Shown here: positions 26,204-36,702 of the stretch, piece by piece
Position numbering within the stretch: position 1 is the first letter of the stretch
How the letters are laid out: each line of letters starts with the position of its first letter
Assembly (NCBI RefSeq): GCF_018394335.1
Contig: NZ_CP074572.1
Location: forward strand, 1,612,001-1,676,000
DNA from: Shewanella dokdonensis
GTDB lineage: Bacteria; Pseudomonadota; Gammaproteobacteria; Enterobacterales; Shewanellaceae
DNA: 64,000 bases
Direction of reading: 5' to 3'
Program-made: the position numbers and the translations under genes
Notes under the pieces: model-generated
Told to the model about the DNA's origin: nothing
Database searches by the model: none
The model's input: only the letters and a program-made list of their open reading frames with translations

Positions 26204-26276
26204 ACAACTTACTGTTTTCGCTCTTCGTCTATCAAGCAATCTGTGTGAACACTCACAACAAACTTCATCGTTTAGG

Positions 26277-27815
<1,539 letters not shown>

Positions 27816-27925
27816 AAAGTTTTGACTCTAATGAATGACTGTTCTATTTCGAACACTCTTCAGTGAGTTTTAAATCGTTTTGCGATTTCATTCACTGCGA
27901 GTGCCCACACAGATTGCTTGATATT

Positions 27926-27938
27926 TTGTTAAAGAGCG
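27926..27938 (-). promoter_or_regulatory. boxA antitermination site in rrn leader
   Basis: CGCTCTTTAACAA on the transcript, about 110 nt before 16S, matches leader boxA. Confidence 0.8.
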
Positions 27939-27970
27939 TAATGTACATTTCTGCACATTTGGGGTTGCGT

Positions 27971-27998
27971 ATTTTACGCAATCCACCTAAGTCGTCAA
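27971..27998 (-). promoter_or_regulatory. rrn P2 promoter
   Basis: TTGACG (27993-27998), 16-base spacer, TAAAAT (27971-27976), about 160 bp before 16S. Confidence 0.8.
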
Positions 27999-28083
27999 GC
28001 AAATTTTGATTTAATTGAGGACTTTATCACTCAACATCGCAAATTGAATTATGCATTCACTGCTGTCTGTCGGTGTGCGGTGC

Positions 28084-28111
28084 ATTATAGGCAGGACGAT
28101 TAACGGCGCAA
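28084..28111 (-). promoter_or_regulatory. rrn P1 promoter
   Basis: TTGCGC (28106-28111), 16-base spacer, perfect TATAAT (28084-28089), then a GC-rich discriminator GCACCGC; A/T-rich bases upstream could be an UP element. The 16-bp spacer and GC-rich discriminator are typical of ppGpp-controlled rrn P1. Nothing gene-like is seen between 28112 and 28333. Confidence 0.85.
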
Positions 28112-28333
28112 GATCTTTTTGGGGACTTTTGATTCGGTCGCTGATCTTTTGTGCATAACGACTCGAACACAACTTTGGATACTTGATTCCCTCTAAAAAG
28201 CTAGTTAACCCACAAATTTGCGAGCAATGCTCACTTTTCCGGCAAAAGTCTGGTTTAACACTAAATAATTCATTACCATAGCCACGTTATTAACACTATT
28301 TTATCATTTCCGTTTCATCGAGATCTTATTTTT

Positions 28334-28780
28334 ATGCAAAAGTCATTGCTCATTGTTCTACTCGTCGCTGTTTTTGGAGCCCTGGCGATCTATTTTTTCA
28401 ACCTGCAACTCCCCGCGTATTTCAGTTTTGCGCTAGGAGCTATCATTGCTGCTGCTATCAATTATATGACTGCGTCAACAAGCACTGCTGAGATAACGCC
28501 ATATAAAGGCCCAATCATGACGCTTTATGTGGGGAATCTGCCTTACCGAGTGAATGAAACCGAAGTCAAAACACTGTTTGAAAAATATGGCCCGGTAAAC
28601 TCTGTTCGGCTGGTACGCGATCGCAAGACCGGGCGTCGTAAAGGTTTTGGTTTTGTCGAAATTTCCGAGAAAGGCGGACAACAGGCACTCGCTAAACTGA
28701 ACGACTTTATCTTTCAAGAACGGACACTAAAAGTCCGCGAAGCCAAGTCTCAAGATACCGACAGAGATGATGCTGAGTAA
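28334..28780 (+). CDS. Membrane-anchored RRM RNA-binding protein
   Basis: 148 residues. Residues about 4-23 and 28-46 are hydrophobic and look like two transmembrane segments. From about residue 62 there is a single RRM domain: RNP2-like LYVGNL, RNP1-like RKGFGFVEI, ending in LKVREAK and an acidic tail. Small RRM proteins of this type exist in Shewanella and cyanobacteria, but the two-TM N terminus would tether this one to the inner membrane. The start ATG has no strong Shine-Dalgarno, and a second ATG just before the RRM (MTLYVGN, at 28517) could give a soluble form. It is divergent from the rrn operon and convergent with murI (3-bp gap). RNA target unknown. Confidence 0.85.
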   Translation: MQKSLLIVLLVAVFGALAIYFFNLQLPAYFSFALGAIIAAAINYMTASTSTAEITPYKGPIMTLYVGNLPYRVNETEVKTLFEKYGPVNSVRLVRDRKTGRRKGFGFVEISEKGGQQALAKLNDFIFQERTLKVREAKSQDTDRDDAE

Positions 28781-28783
28781 AGC

Positions 28784-29599
28784 TCAGCTCACATGATTGA
28801 TATGGCTAAATCCAAGCTGTTGTAAGCTATGTTTTAACCCGTCACTGATTGTCGCGGCAGTATAATAGGCCGCGGCAGTTTCTGTTGCTGCGGCAGTATA
28901 ATAGGCCGCGGCAGTTTCTGTTGCTGCGGTGGTAGCGTCTGCTGGTAATAGTTCTTTTACTCTCCTAGCGATGGCCTCGCCAGAATCCAATAATGTAACT
29001 CCAGCACCTAATGCTTGTGCAATTTCAGCTTTCAACATCGGAAAATGTGTGCAGCCTAACACCAGCACATCCAGTGTTGATTGGGTAATAGGGGCAAGTA
29101 ATTTTTGCAGTTGCTGCGGTGCAATAGGCATTCCGGCAATTTTCTGCTCGGCTAACATGACCAGTTCAGAAGAACCGAACAGTTCCACCCGGCAATCCTC
29201 TGCAAACCTGCGGATAAGTTCATGGGTATATTCACGTTTTATCGTGCCAGGAGTGGCGAGTAACCCTATGTGGTGTAGTTTTGATAATTGCGCAGCCGGT
29301 TTAATCGCTGGCACGACACCAACAACGGGGATGCCGAGACTCTGCCTTAATGTTGGCAACACTAAGGTACTGGCGGTATTACAGGCAATCACCACAATGT
29401 CTGCATTTAACTGCTTTACCATTGGCTCAATGAGCGCTACACAGCCACGGATGAGTTCCGCTTCGCCCAGTTCGCCATATGGTAAGCGGGCATTATCAAA
29501 TAGATAGTGGTAGTGCTGCCCCGGGAGAAGTTTGCGGATTTCCTGCAAAACTGACAGACCGCCAACGCCGGAGTCAAAAACCAGGATTGTGTGTGACAA
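28784..29599 (-). CDS. murI: Glutamate racemase
   Basis: Converts L- to D-glutamate for peptidoglycan. The 271-residue protein has FDSGVGGLSV near the N terminus and the two catalytic cysteines in VIACNTAST and VLGCTHFPM. The start is TTG (29597-29599) with AGAGG 6 bases before it; no better ATG is seen. Near the C terminus two perfect 36-bp repeats encode a duplicated Ala/Thr/Tyr 12-mer, just before the final helix, that is not part of the usual fold. Confidence 0.95.
   Translation of the reverse strand: MSHTILVFDSGVGGLSVLQEIRKLLPGQHYHYLFDNARLPYGELGEAELIRGCVALIEPMVKQLNADIVVIACNTASTLVLPTLRQSLGIPVVGVVPAIKPAAQLSKLHHIGLLATPGTIKREYTHELIRRFAEDCRVELFGSSELVMLAEQKIAGMPIAPQQLQKLLAPITQSTLDVLVLGCTHFPMLKAEIAQALGAGVTLLDSGEAIARRVKELLPADATTAATETAAAYYTAAATETAAAYYTAATISDGLKHSLQQLGFSHINHVS
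28854..28925. repeat. Perfect 36-bp tandem duplication inside murI
   Basis: Units 28854-28889 and 28890-28925 are identical and in frame (12 residues each). Being a multiple of three, copy-number change would alter protein length without breaking the frame. Confidence 0.95.
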
Positions 29600-29778
29600 G
29601 ATGTGCCTCTGAGGATAAAACCTATTACTAATAACTGTTGCCGGGCTGCAGGCAGGCTCAGTATTGTTCCACAGCCTTAGATAAACTGCAAAGCCACACT
29701 GTAATTGCCGGTGAAACTTGAGCTATAGCGCCACTATGTTTACTATTTGCGCCCTAATTTTATGCAAGAGAGACTGTA

Positions 29779-30879
29779 ATGGATATTGAAGCAATGGTGC
29801 CAGAACGCTACAACGAACAACTTGAGGTTAAGCGCCAGTTGCTGCAGCAGTCCTTTGCCGAGTTTGCACCACCGCCACTCGAGGTTTTCGCGTCCACCCC
29901 GGAACATTATCGGATGCGGGCGGAATTCCGAGTTTGGCATGATGGCGATGATCTATATTTCTGTGTCTATGATCCGCAAAACAAGCAACCTGTACGCTGT
30001 GACCAGTTTGTTCCAGCCAGTCGCTTGATCAATGAGATGATGTTAGCGCTGGTGACCGAGCTAAAACCTAACCCCACATTACGCCATAAGTTGTTTCAGG
30101 TAGATTTTCTGTCAACCATGTCTGGCGAGATTTTGGTATCACTGCTGTACCATCGTCAGTTAGACAGCAACTGGCAGACACAAGCACTGGCGATGAAGCA
30201 GCGGCTGTCAGCACAGTTCCATGTGGATATTATTGGCCGGGCCCGTAAGCAGAAAATCGTTCTGGAACGGGATTTTGTCACCGAACAACTCGAGGTAAAC
30301 GGCCAGCGTTACCTGTACAAACAAGTGGAAAATAGCTTTACCCAGCCCAATGCCGGTGTTGCCTGCAAGATGTTGCAATGGGCCCAGGATTGTACCCGTA
30401 ACAGCAAGGGGGATTTGCTGGAGCTTTATTGTGGCAACGGTAATTTTTCTATCGCACTGGCACAGAATTTTGACAAAGTCCTGGCGACCGAGCTAGCCAA
30501 ACCCTCAGTGGAGTCGGCGCAGTACAATATCGCCATCAATAAAATACCTAACCTGCAAATCATCCGTATGTCGGCAGAAGAGTTTTCACAAGCCGTGACC
30601 ACTGACCGTCAGTTTCGGCGGTTAGCAGGTATCGACCTTAGCAGCTACCACTGCAACACCATCTTTGTTGACCCACCACGAGCAGGACTGGATCAGCAAA
30701 CCGTGGGTATGGTGCAAGGGTACGACAATATTCTATATATCTCCTGCAACCCGGAAACCTTGAAAAATAATCTGGAACCACTGTGTCAGAGCCACCGCAT
30801 CAGCCGCTTTGCACTGTTTGATCAGTTCCCGTACACAGATCACATAGAAACAGGTGTGCTGCTAGAGCGTATTAAATAG
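29779..30879 (+). CDS. trmA: tRNA (uracil-54-C5)-methyltransferase TrmA
   Basis: Makes ribothymidine at position 54 of the tRNA T loop with S-adenosylmethionine. The 366-residue protein (family length) has the SAM motif [12 protein letters not shown], the DPPRAGLD motif and the nucleophile cysteine in YISCNPETL, and lacks the iron-sulfur cluster domain of RlmD. The ATG is preceded by AAGAGAG. Confidence 0.97.
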   Translation: MDIEAMVPERYNEQLEVKRQLLQQSFAEFAPPPLEVFASTPEHYRMRAEFRVWHDGDDLYFCVYDPQNKQPVRCDQFVPASRLINEMMLALVTELKPNPTLRHKLFQVDFLSTMSGEILVSLLYHRQLDSNWQTQALAMKQRLSAQFHVDIIGRARKQKIVLERDFVTEQLEVNGQRYLYKQVENSFTQPNAGVACKMLQWAQDCTRNSKGDLLELYCGNGNFSIALAQNFDKVLATELAKPSVESAQYNIAINKIPNLQIIRMSAEEFSQAVTTDRQFRRLAGIDLSSYHCNTIFVDPPRAGLDQQTVGMVQGYDNILYISCNPETLKNNLEPLCQSHRISRFALFDQFPYTDHIETGVLLERIK

Positions 30880-31476
30880 GGATATCTGTTGCTTTCCAGC
30901 CAATGAGAGTGGCATCACCTCCATAAAATACGCGATGATCTCTGCTGCGAAACACTAAGTTAAGCACGTGGGACAACTCTTATCAGTTCAGGTTAACTAC
31001 CGAGTCTTGTGGCAAGGTAAAGATAAACTTCTATTGGGTGGCTTCGTTGGTAACAATGGCGCCACTACTCATCTCACTTCATCTCACTTCATCTCACTCT
31101 CAGCGGCAGCTAAGCTCAGCAGTATTTTCAATGGTGTAGTGTTCAGCCAAGCATTCACCCAAAAATTTTGGGTGGCTTTTATCAAAATCGATTTGAGGTG
31201 GGGAAATAACATCATTCATGTAAACCACATTAAGTGATGAGGAAGGCAGGTGCGAGGTTATCTGTACGAGCGGTGTCGCCAAGACAACATCACACCAGCC
31301 TAAATAAAACGTCGAGCCATTATTTGGCAATGTCGGGAAGCATTGGGTAAATAATCTGTTCGGTGACGTTAGCTGTTTTTTCGTGTGGCAGTACCTCCTT
31401 TGGGCGTCATTTACTGATGAGCAAGACTGATCAATCGTTAGCCTGTTAGAGCAGTTAGCGATAGGTAAAAGTGACA
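30880..31476. other. Gene-poor interval between trmA and the RND operon
   Basis: About 600 bp without a gene I can support. Open frames exist on both strands (plus 30968-31237, minus 31100-31507), but neither has a ribosome-binding site or a recognisable domain, and the minus one begins inside the RND terminator hairpin. A short tandem repeat lies at 31070-31099. It may hold decayed or frameshifted remnants. Confidence 0.6.
31070..31099. repeat. 10-bp tandem repeat, three units
   Basis: CATCTCACTT repeated three times (last unit with one mismatch). Confidence 0.9.
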
Positions 31477-31504
31477 GTTCAGCCCGTACATTCACGGGCT
31501 GAAC
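31477..31504 (-). terminator. Terminator of the RND efflux operon
   Basis: Perfect 11-bp stem GTTCAGCCCGT / ACGGGCTGAAC with a 6-base loop, 15 bp after the RND stop; the U-tract is short and delayed (CACTTTT). Confidence 0.75.
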
Positions 31505-31519
31505 CATGGCAAGATGAGA

Positions 31520-34500
31520 TTAAGCGAGTGGCGGTTTTTCACCGTGAAAATGCAGCGGTTTATTACCGGTCAGCTTACGCAACACCACGTAGAACACTGG
31601 CGTGAGGAACAAGCCGAAGCAGGTCACACCAATCATGCCGCTAAATACTGCAATGCCCATGGCTTGGCGCATCTCGGCACCGGCACCCGATGACAACACC
31701 AGCGGCACTACGCCCATGATGAAGGCAATCGAGGTCATCAAAATTGGTCGCAAACGTAGCTTACAGGCTTCAATGGCGGCTTGGACTGGCGTCTTACCGC
31801 TCAACTCCAACTCGCGGGCAAACTCGACAATCAAGATAGCGTTTTTGGCCGACAGCCCCACCAGCACCATCAAACCGATTTGGGTAAAGATGTTGTTGTC
31901 ACCGTTAGTGAGCCAGATGCCCACCATCGCCGCCAGCACGCTCATCGGCACAATCAACACAATCGCCAACGGCAAGGTCAAACTTTCGTACTGCGCGGCC
32001 AGCACCAGGAACACCAACAGAATGGTCAATGGGAACAACCATACCGCCGAGTTACCCGCCAAAATCTGCTGATAGGTCAACTCAGTCCATTCGAACGCCA
32101 TGCCCGGCGGCAGGGTGGCGGCGGCGACACGTTCAATCGCGGCTTGCGCTTGGCCGGAGGAATAGCCCGGCGCCGGCGTGCCATTGATATCGGCGGTCAA
32201 AAAGCCGTTGTAACGCATCACTCGCTCTGGGCCGTAGCTGTTATCCACCTTCATGACGGCCGCCAATGGCACCATGTCGCCGTTGAGATTACGCACTTTC
32301 AGTTTGCCAATATCTTCCGCATGGGCACGATACTGCGCATCGGCTTGCACTCGCACGGTATAAGTTCGACCAAAAGCATTGAAATCGTTGACATAAACCG
32401 AGCCAAGATAGATCGACAAGGTGTTAAAAATATCGGTCAGCGGCACCCCCAATTGCTGCGCTTTAGTTCGGTCTACATCAGCAAACAGTTGCGGTACGTT
32501 GAGCTTCCAGTTGCTGTATACACCTTGCAATTCTGGCGCTTGCGCCGCTTTGGCAACAAAGTCATTGACCGCTTTATCCATGGCATCAAAGCCAAGCGAG
32601 GTGCGATCTTCCAGCTGCAATTTAAAGCCGCCAGTGGTGCCTAAGCCCAGCACAGGCGGTGGCGGGAACATAGCAATAAACGCATCCTGAATGCCACCAA
32701 AGGCCTGGTTCAGCTGCGCCGCCACCGCCGCACCGGATTGATCGGCTCGCCGACGTTCATCAAACGGTTTGAGCACCACAAACACAATGCCGGAACTCGA
32801 ACTATTAGTGAAGCCACTGATCGACAAGCCGGGGAACGCCAAGGTGTCTTGCACATTGGGGTTCTTGGCAGCGAGTTCACCCATACGGCGGATCACCTCT
32901 TCGGTACGGTCTAGAGTGGCGCCATCGGGCAACTGGGCAAAGCCCACCAGATATTGCTTGTCTTGCGCGGGCACATAACCGGTCGGCACGCTTTTCAATA
33001 AGCCGCCAGTGACGGCACCTAACCCAACAAACAACAGCAACATCAAGCCTTTGTGCGACAACACGCGGTTAACGCCACCTTGATAACGCTCGCTACCACT
33101 GTGGAATAGGCGGTTAAACAGCTGGAAGAAGCGACCGAACAGTCTGTCCATCACCCGGGTTAAGCCGTCTTTGGGCGCATCGTGCCCGCGCAGTAAAATC
33201 GCCGCTAGTGCCGGTGATAAGGTCAACGAGTTAAACGCCGAGATCACCGTTGAAATGGCAATCGTCACCGCAAACTGACGATAGAACTGCCCCGTCAAAC
33301 CACTGAAAAATGCCAACGGCACAAACACTGCCACCAGCACCAAGGCAATCGCCACAATCGGGCCCGACACTTCGCGCATCGCTTTGTAAGTTGCTTCGCG
33401 TGCTGACAACCCCGCTTCGATATTGCGCTCGACGTTCTCCACCACCACGATGGCATCATCCACCACAATACCGATGGCTAACACCAGGCCGAACAAGCTC
33501 AGCGCGTTGATCGACAAGCCCATCAGGTTGAGTACTGCAAAAGTACCGACAATCGAAATCGGCACCGCCAGCAAGGGAATGATCGACGCGCGCCATGTTT
33601 GCAGGAACACCACCACCACTAACACCACCAGCAGAATCGCTTCCAGCAAAGTGTTGATCACCGACTTAATCGACGCTCGCACAAACTGGGTGGGATCATA
33701 CGCGATGCGATAACCGACACCTTCTGGCATCTGTTTTTCGGCTTGCGCCATCACCGCGCGCACTTGATCAGAGATCTCCAACGCGTTGGAACCCGGCGCT
33801 TGGTTAATCCCAATCCCCACCGCTGGCTTGTTATTCAGCAGTGACCGCAGCGAATAATCCGCCGCCCCCAGTTCGATACGCGCTAAGTCTTTCAAACGCG
33901 TGACCGCCCCCGTGCTAGAGGTTTGCACAATGATTTCGCCAAACTCTTCAGCAGTCGATAAACGCCCCTTGGCGTTGACCGACAGCTGTAACTGTACGCC
34001 TTGCAAGCTTGGGCTGGCACCCACAGTACCGGCCGCCACTTGAATATTTTGCGCGTTAATCGCGGCCACCACATCGCTGGCGGAGATATGTTGCTGCGCC
34101 AGTTTGTCTGGGTCGAGCCACACCCGCATGGCGTACTCGCCGCCACCAAAAATCGCCACATTGCCCACGCCTTTGATGCGCGCCAAGTTATCACGCAGAT
34201 GCAACAACGCGTAGTTACGTAGGTAATCCATGCCATAACGTTCATTCGGTGATTGCAGGTGCACCACCATGGTTAGATCCGGCGAGGCTTTGGTGGTAGA
34301 CACACCTAGGCGCTGCACTTGTTCCGGCAAGCGAGCTTCGGCTTGCGCCACGCGGTTTTGTACCAGTTGCTGCGCTTTATCGGGATCGGTGCCCAAGGCA
34401 AAAATCACGTTCAGCGTCATCGCCCCGTCGGTGGTGGCTTGGCTGTTCATGTACAACATGCCTTCGACGCCGTTGATCTGCTCTTCCAGCGGCGCCGCCA

Positions 34501-34687
34501 CGGTTTCGGCAATCACTTTCGGGTTTGCCCCAGGGTAGCTGGCTTTCACCACCACTGTCGGCGGTACCACTTCGGGATACTCAGAGATCGGCAGTAGCGG
34601 TAGCGATACTAAGCCAGCCAGAAAAATCATTACCGACAGCACACCCGCAAAAATCGGGCGGTCGATAAAAAAGCGGGAGATATTCAT
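31520..34687 (-). CDS. RND multidrug efflux transporter, inner-membrane pump (MexF-like)
   Basis: 1055 residues, the usual HAE1-family length. It has the N-terminal MNISRFFIDRPIFAGVLSV, two large periplasmic loops and twelve predicted membrane segments. The proton-relay acidic pair lies in TM4 (GIVVDDAIVVVENVER). It is expected to export drugs or solvents as a trimer, driven by proton entry, together with the adjacent membrane fusion protein; resemblance is strongest to MexF/OqxB. The ATG at 34685-34687 follows the upstream stop by 3 bp. No outer-membrane factor gene follows, so a TolC elsewhere is probably used. The gene pair looks locally richer in GC than its neighbours. Confidence 0.93.
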   Translation of the reverse strand: MNISRFFIDRPIFAGVLSVMIFLAGLVSLPLLPISEYPEVVPPTVVVKASYPGANPKVIAETVAAPLEEQINGVEGMLYMNSQATTDGAMTLNVIFALGTDPDKAQQLVQNRVAQAEARLPEQVQRLGVSTTKASPDLTMVVHLQSPNERYGMDYLRNYALLHLRDNLARIKGVGNVAIFGGGEYAMRVWLDPDKLAQQHISASDVVAAINAQNIQVAAGTVGASPSLQGVQLQLSVNAKGRLSTAEEFGEIIVQTSSTGAVTRLKDLARIELGAADYSLRSLLNNKPAVGIGINQAPGSNALEISDQVRAVMAQAEKQMPEGVGYRIAYDPTQFVRASIKSVINTLLEAILLVVLVVVVFLQTWRASIIPLLAVPISIVGTFAVLNLMGLSINALSLFGLVLAIGIVVDDAIVVVENVERNIEAGLSAREATYKAMREVSGPIVAIALVLVAVFVPLAFFSGLTGQFYRQFAVTIAISTVISAFNSLTLSPALAAILLRGHDAPKDGLTRVMDRLFGRFFQLFNRLFHSGSERYQGGVNRVLSHKGLMLLLFVGLGAVTGGLLKSVPTGYVPAQDKQYLVGFAQLPDGATLDRTEEVIRRMGELAAKNPNVQDTLAFPGLSISGFTNSSSSGIVFVVLKPFDERRRADQSGAAVAAQLNQAFGGIQDAFIAMFPPPPVLGLGTTGGFKLQLEDRTSLGFDAMDKAVNDFVAKAAQAPELQGVYSNWKLNVPQLFADVDRTKAQQLGVPLTDIFNTLSIYLGSVYVNDFNAFGRTYTVRVQADAQYRAHAEDIGKLKVRNLNGDMVPLAAVMKVDNSYGPERVMRYNGFLTADINGTPAPGYSSGQAQAAIERVAAATLPPGMAFEWTELTYQQILAGNSAVWLFPLTILLVFLVLAAQYESLTLPLAIVLIVPMSVLAAMVGIWLTNGDNNIFTQIGLMVLVGLSAKNAILIVEFARELELSGKTPVQAAIEACKLRLRPILMTSIAFIMGVVPLVLSSGAGAEMRQAMGIAVFSGMIGVTCFGLFLTPVFYVVLRKLTGNKPLHFHGEKPPLA

Positions 34688-34690
34688 CAA

Positions 34691-35884
34691 TTACGCACCC
34701 TTATTTGCCATTGCAGCGGTGTTATCATCCGCAATGGTCACAGTGACGCTGCTGCCGGGACGCACCCGTTGCAGGCCGCTAACAATCACGCGCTCACCAT
34801 CATGGAGGCCAGCGCTGATCACCCGTTTGCCCGCCACAATACTGCCGAGCGTGACACTGCGATATTCCACTTGGTTTTGCTGATCCACCACCAGCACATA
34901 TTTTTTATCTTGGTCGGTGCCGATGGCACTTTCCGTCAGCAGTACACCCTCGCTTGGCTGTGCTTGGCCGAGGCTGACCCGCACAAACTGCCCCGGCAGC
35001 AACTGACCATCGCTGTTGTCGAACACCGCGCGCATATTGAGCGTGCCACTGCCCGCATCCACCATGTTGTTGACCAGTTTCAGCGTGCCCTGCTCGGTGA
35101 TGGTGCCACCACTGCTTTGTGCTTTTACTGGCACTTGATCAAGCCGCGCTAACTGCTCGCGGCCGTTGCCGAGTTGCGCTAACACGCCAGTGGCGATAGC
35201 ACTTTCCACATCAAAATTGACGTAAATAGGCGACATAGAAACAATGCTGGTGATGGGCGCAGCGCTGTTGCCTGCGGCAATCAAGTTACCGGGCGTAAAC
35301 GCTAGTTTGCCGATGCGCCCCGCCACCGGCGCGGTCACTTGGGTGTATGACAGGTTCAACTGCGCCAACGCTAAATCCGCTTTGGCCGCTTGTAGATTGG
35401 CCTTGGCAGCATTGGCGGTATTTTGCAGTTGCTCCATATCGTTTTCAGCAATCAGTTTTCTTTCCCACAAGCGTTTAGCCCGCTGGTATTCCAACTGCGC
35501 TTGCGCACTTTGCGCCGCGGCCGCCGCCACCGTCGCTTCGGCTTTTTGCTGTTCTGCTTGGAATGGTGCCGGGTCGATGGTCAGCAACAGCTGGCCTTTT
35601 TTCACATAGCTGCCCTCTTCAAAATGCACACTTTGCAACATGCCAGCGACACGAGCGCGCACGTTGACTTGGTCAATCGCTTCAACACTGCCAGAGTATT
35701 CATGCCACGGCATAAAGCGTTGTTGATGCACTTGCACGGCCGTGACTGGCACCGCCGCAGGCAGTGCTTGGGTTTCTGCCAGCGCGGGCTCACTTGGCAG
35801 CGTGGCTGTGATGCCGTAGCCCAGCAACCCTGCGGTTGTTAGCGCCAATAAACGATGGCGTTTGACAATAGTTGTCGCGTTCAT
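34691..35884 (-). CDS. RND efflux periplasmic adaptor (MexE-like membrane fusion protein)
   Basis: 397 residues. An N-terminal hydrophobic stretch (about 11-25) acts as signal or anchor. It is followed by the lipoyl half-motif (VRARVAGMLQSVHFEEGSYV), an Ala/Gln-rich alpha-hairpin (about 110-175), the second lipoyl half (APVAGRIGKLAFTPGNLI) and a beta-barrel domain. It links the RND pump to an outer-membrane channel. Translationally close to the downstream pump gene. Confidence 0.93.
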   Translation of the reverse strand: MNATTIVKRHRLLALTTAGLLGYGITATLPSEPALAETQALPAAVPVTAVQVHQQRFMPWHEYSGSVEAIDQVNVRARVAGMLQSVHFEEGSYVKKGQLLLTIDPAPFQAEQQKAEATVAAAAAQSAQAQLEYQRAKRLWERKLIAENDMEQLQNTANAAKANLQAAKADLALAQLNLSYTQVTAPVAGRIGKLAFTPGNLIAAGNSAAPITSIVSMSPIYVNFDVESAIATGVLAQLGNGREQLARLDQVPVKAQSSGGTITEQGTLKLVNNMVDAGSGTLNMRAVFDNSDGQLLPGQFVRVSLGQAQPSEGVLLTESAIGTDQDKKYVLVVDQQNQVEYRSVTLGSIVAGKRVISAGLHDGERVIVSGLQRVRPGSSVTVTIADDNTAAMANKGA

Positions 35885-35920
35885 CTGTTTGTTTCTCCTG
35901 AGATGAAGACAAAATTCCCG

Positions 35921-35940
35921 CTGCTGTTGATTAACAGCAG
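35921..35940 (-). other. Hairpin between the SDR and adaptor genes
   Basis: Perfect 8-bp inverted repeat CTGCTGTT-GATT-AACAGCAG in the 95-bp gap, followed on the minus strand by CGGGAATTTTG. It could be a weak terminator or a partial attenuator between SDR and the efflux genes. Confidence 0.5.
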
Positions 35941-35979
35941 AGACATTAAGAGTTAAGTAACTGAGGGTTAGATCAGCGG

Positions 35980-36572
35980 TTAGCGCTGGTGTACACCGAG
36001 GCTGGCACCGATATGACTGTTATTCAGGGCAACTTTCACCACTAAATCTGCCACACTCCGGCGCGACACAGTGGCATCAGGGTGAATAAAGGTTTCGCCT
36101 TTTTGGGTGATGTCATAATTGATGTCATCGCGGTTATTGAGCCATGCCGGACGAATGATGGTGTAATCCAGTTCGGAGGCTTCGACGATGTTGGTGGCAT
36201 CGCGATAAGGCTGCAAAACACTGCCAAAATATTCGCCCGGTACTTCGTCATACACACCCATAGAAGTGATAAATATCAGTCGCTTTAGCCCACTGACCTG
36301 CATTGCCGCCACCACATTGCGGGCATGGTTTGCCATATCACCCGACAAGTTGGCATACACCACATCTTGATGCTGCATCAGTTGTGGCAACACGCCGTTA
36401 TTACAAACATCGGCTTCAACCAATCGAATGCGCGGATTATTGGCAAAGTAGCTATAACGTTTCGCGTTACGCAGCACTAAGGTGAGCTTGACGCCAAGTT
36501 CTTCCAAAAAAGGTAAATGGCTTGCTGAGCAATCTGACCTGCAGCACCAAGAATTAAAATATTTCGCATCAT
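35980..36572 (-). CDS. NAD(P)-binding SDR/NmrA-like oxidoreductase (one-base frameshift)
   Basis: The reading frame from the ATG at 36570-36572 (GAGG 8 bases upstream) encodes MMRNILILGAAGQIAQQAI, a typical nucleotide-binding GxxGxxx start, then shifts. Adding one A to the A6 run at 36506-36511 (T on the coding strand) joins it to LEELGVKLTLVLRNAKRY and on to the stop, giving 197 residues. The remainder has the VVYANLSGD, FITSMGVYDEVPGE and YTIIRPAWL segments of atypical SDRs that sense or reduce small molecules. It lies between a divergent LysR gene and the RND operon, reminiscent of mexS-type oxidoreductases beside mexEF. Substrate unknown. Confidence 0.85.
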
Positions 36573-36654
36573 TTGCTGCCTCGCAGTTTCGCCCGAATCG
36601 AACAAACTTAAGGGGATTAATCGATGGAGATAGTTTACTCATTTCTGATTTTTT

Positions 36655-36671
36655 GATTAGATGCAGTAATC
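36655..36671. promoter_or_regulatory. Candidate LysR-type operator
   Basis: GATTA-N7-TAATC in the 130-bp divergent region between the SDR and LysR genes has the ATTA-N7-TAAT form of T-N11-A LysR sites. Confidence 0.45.
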
Positions 36672-36702
36672 TTCTTGAACTTATAAGCATATCTAATTAA
36701 TC

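Noticed and set aside
31100..31507. 135-codon minus-strand frame after the RND genes
   Set aside because: Its start lies in the efflux terminator hairpin, there is no Shine-Dalgarno, and no family is recognised.
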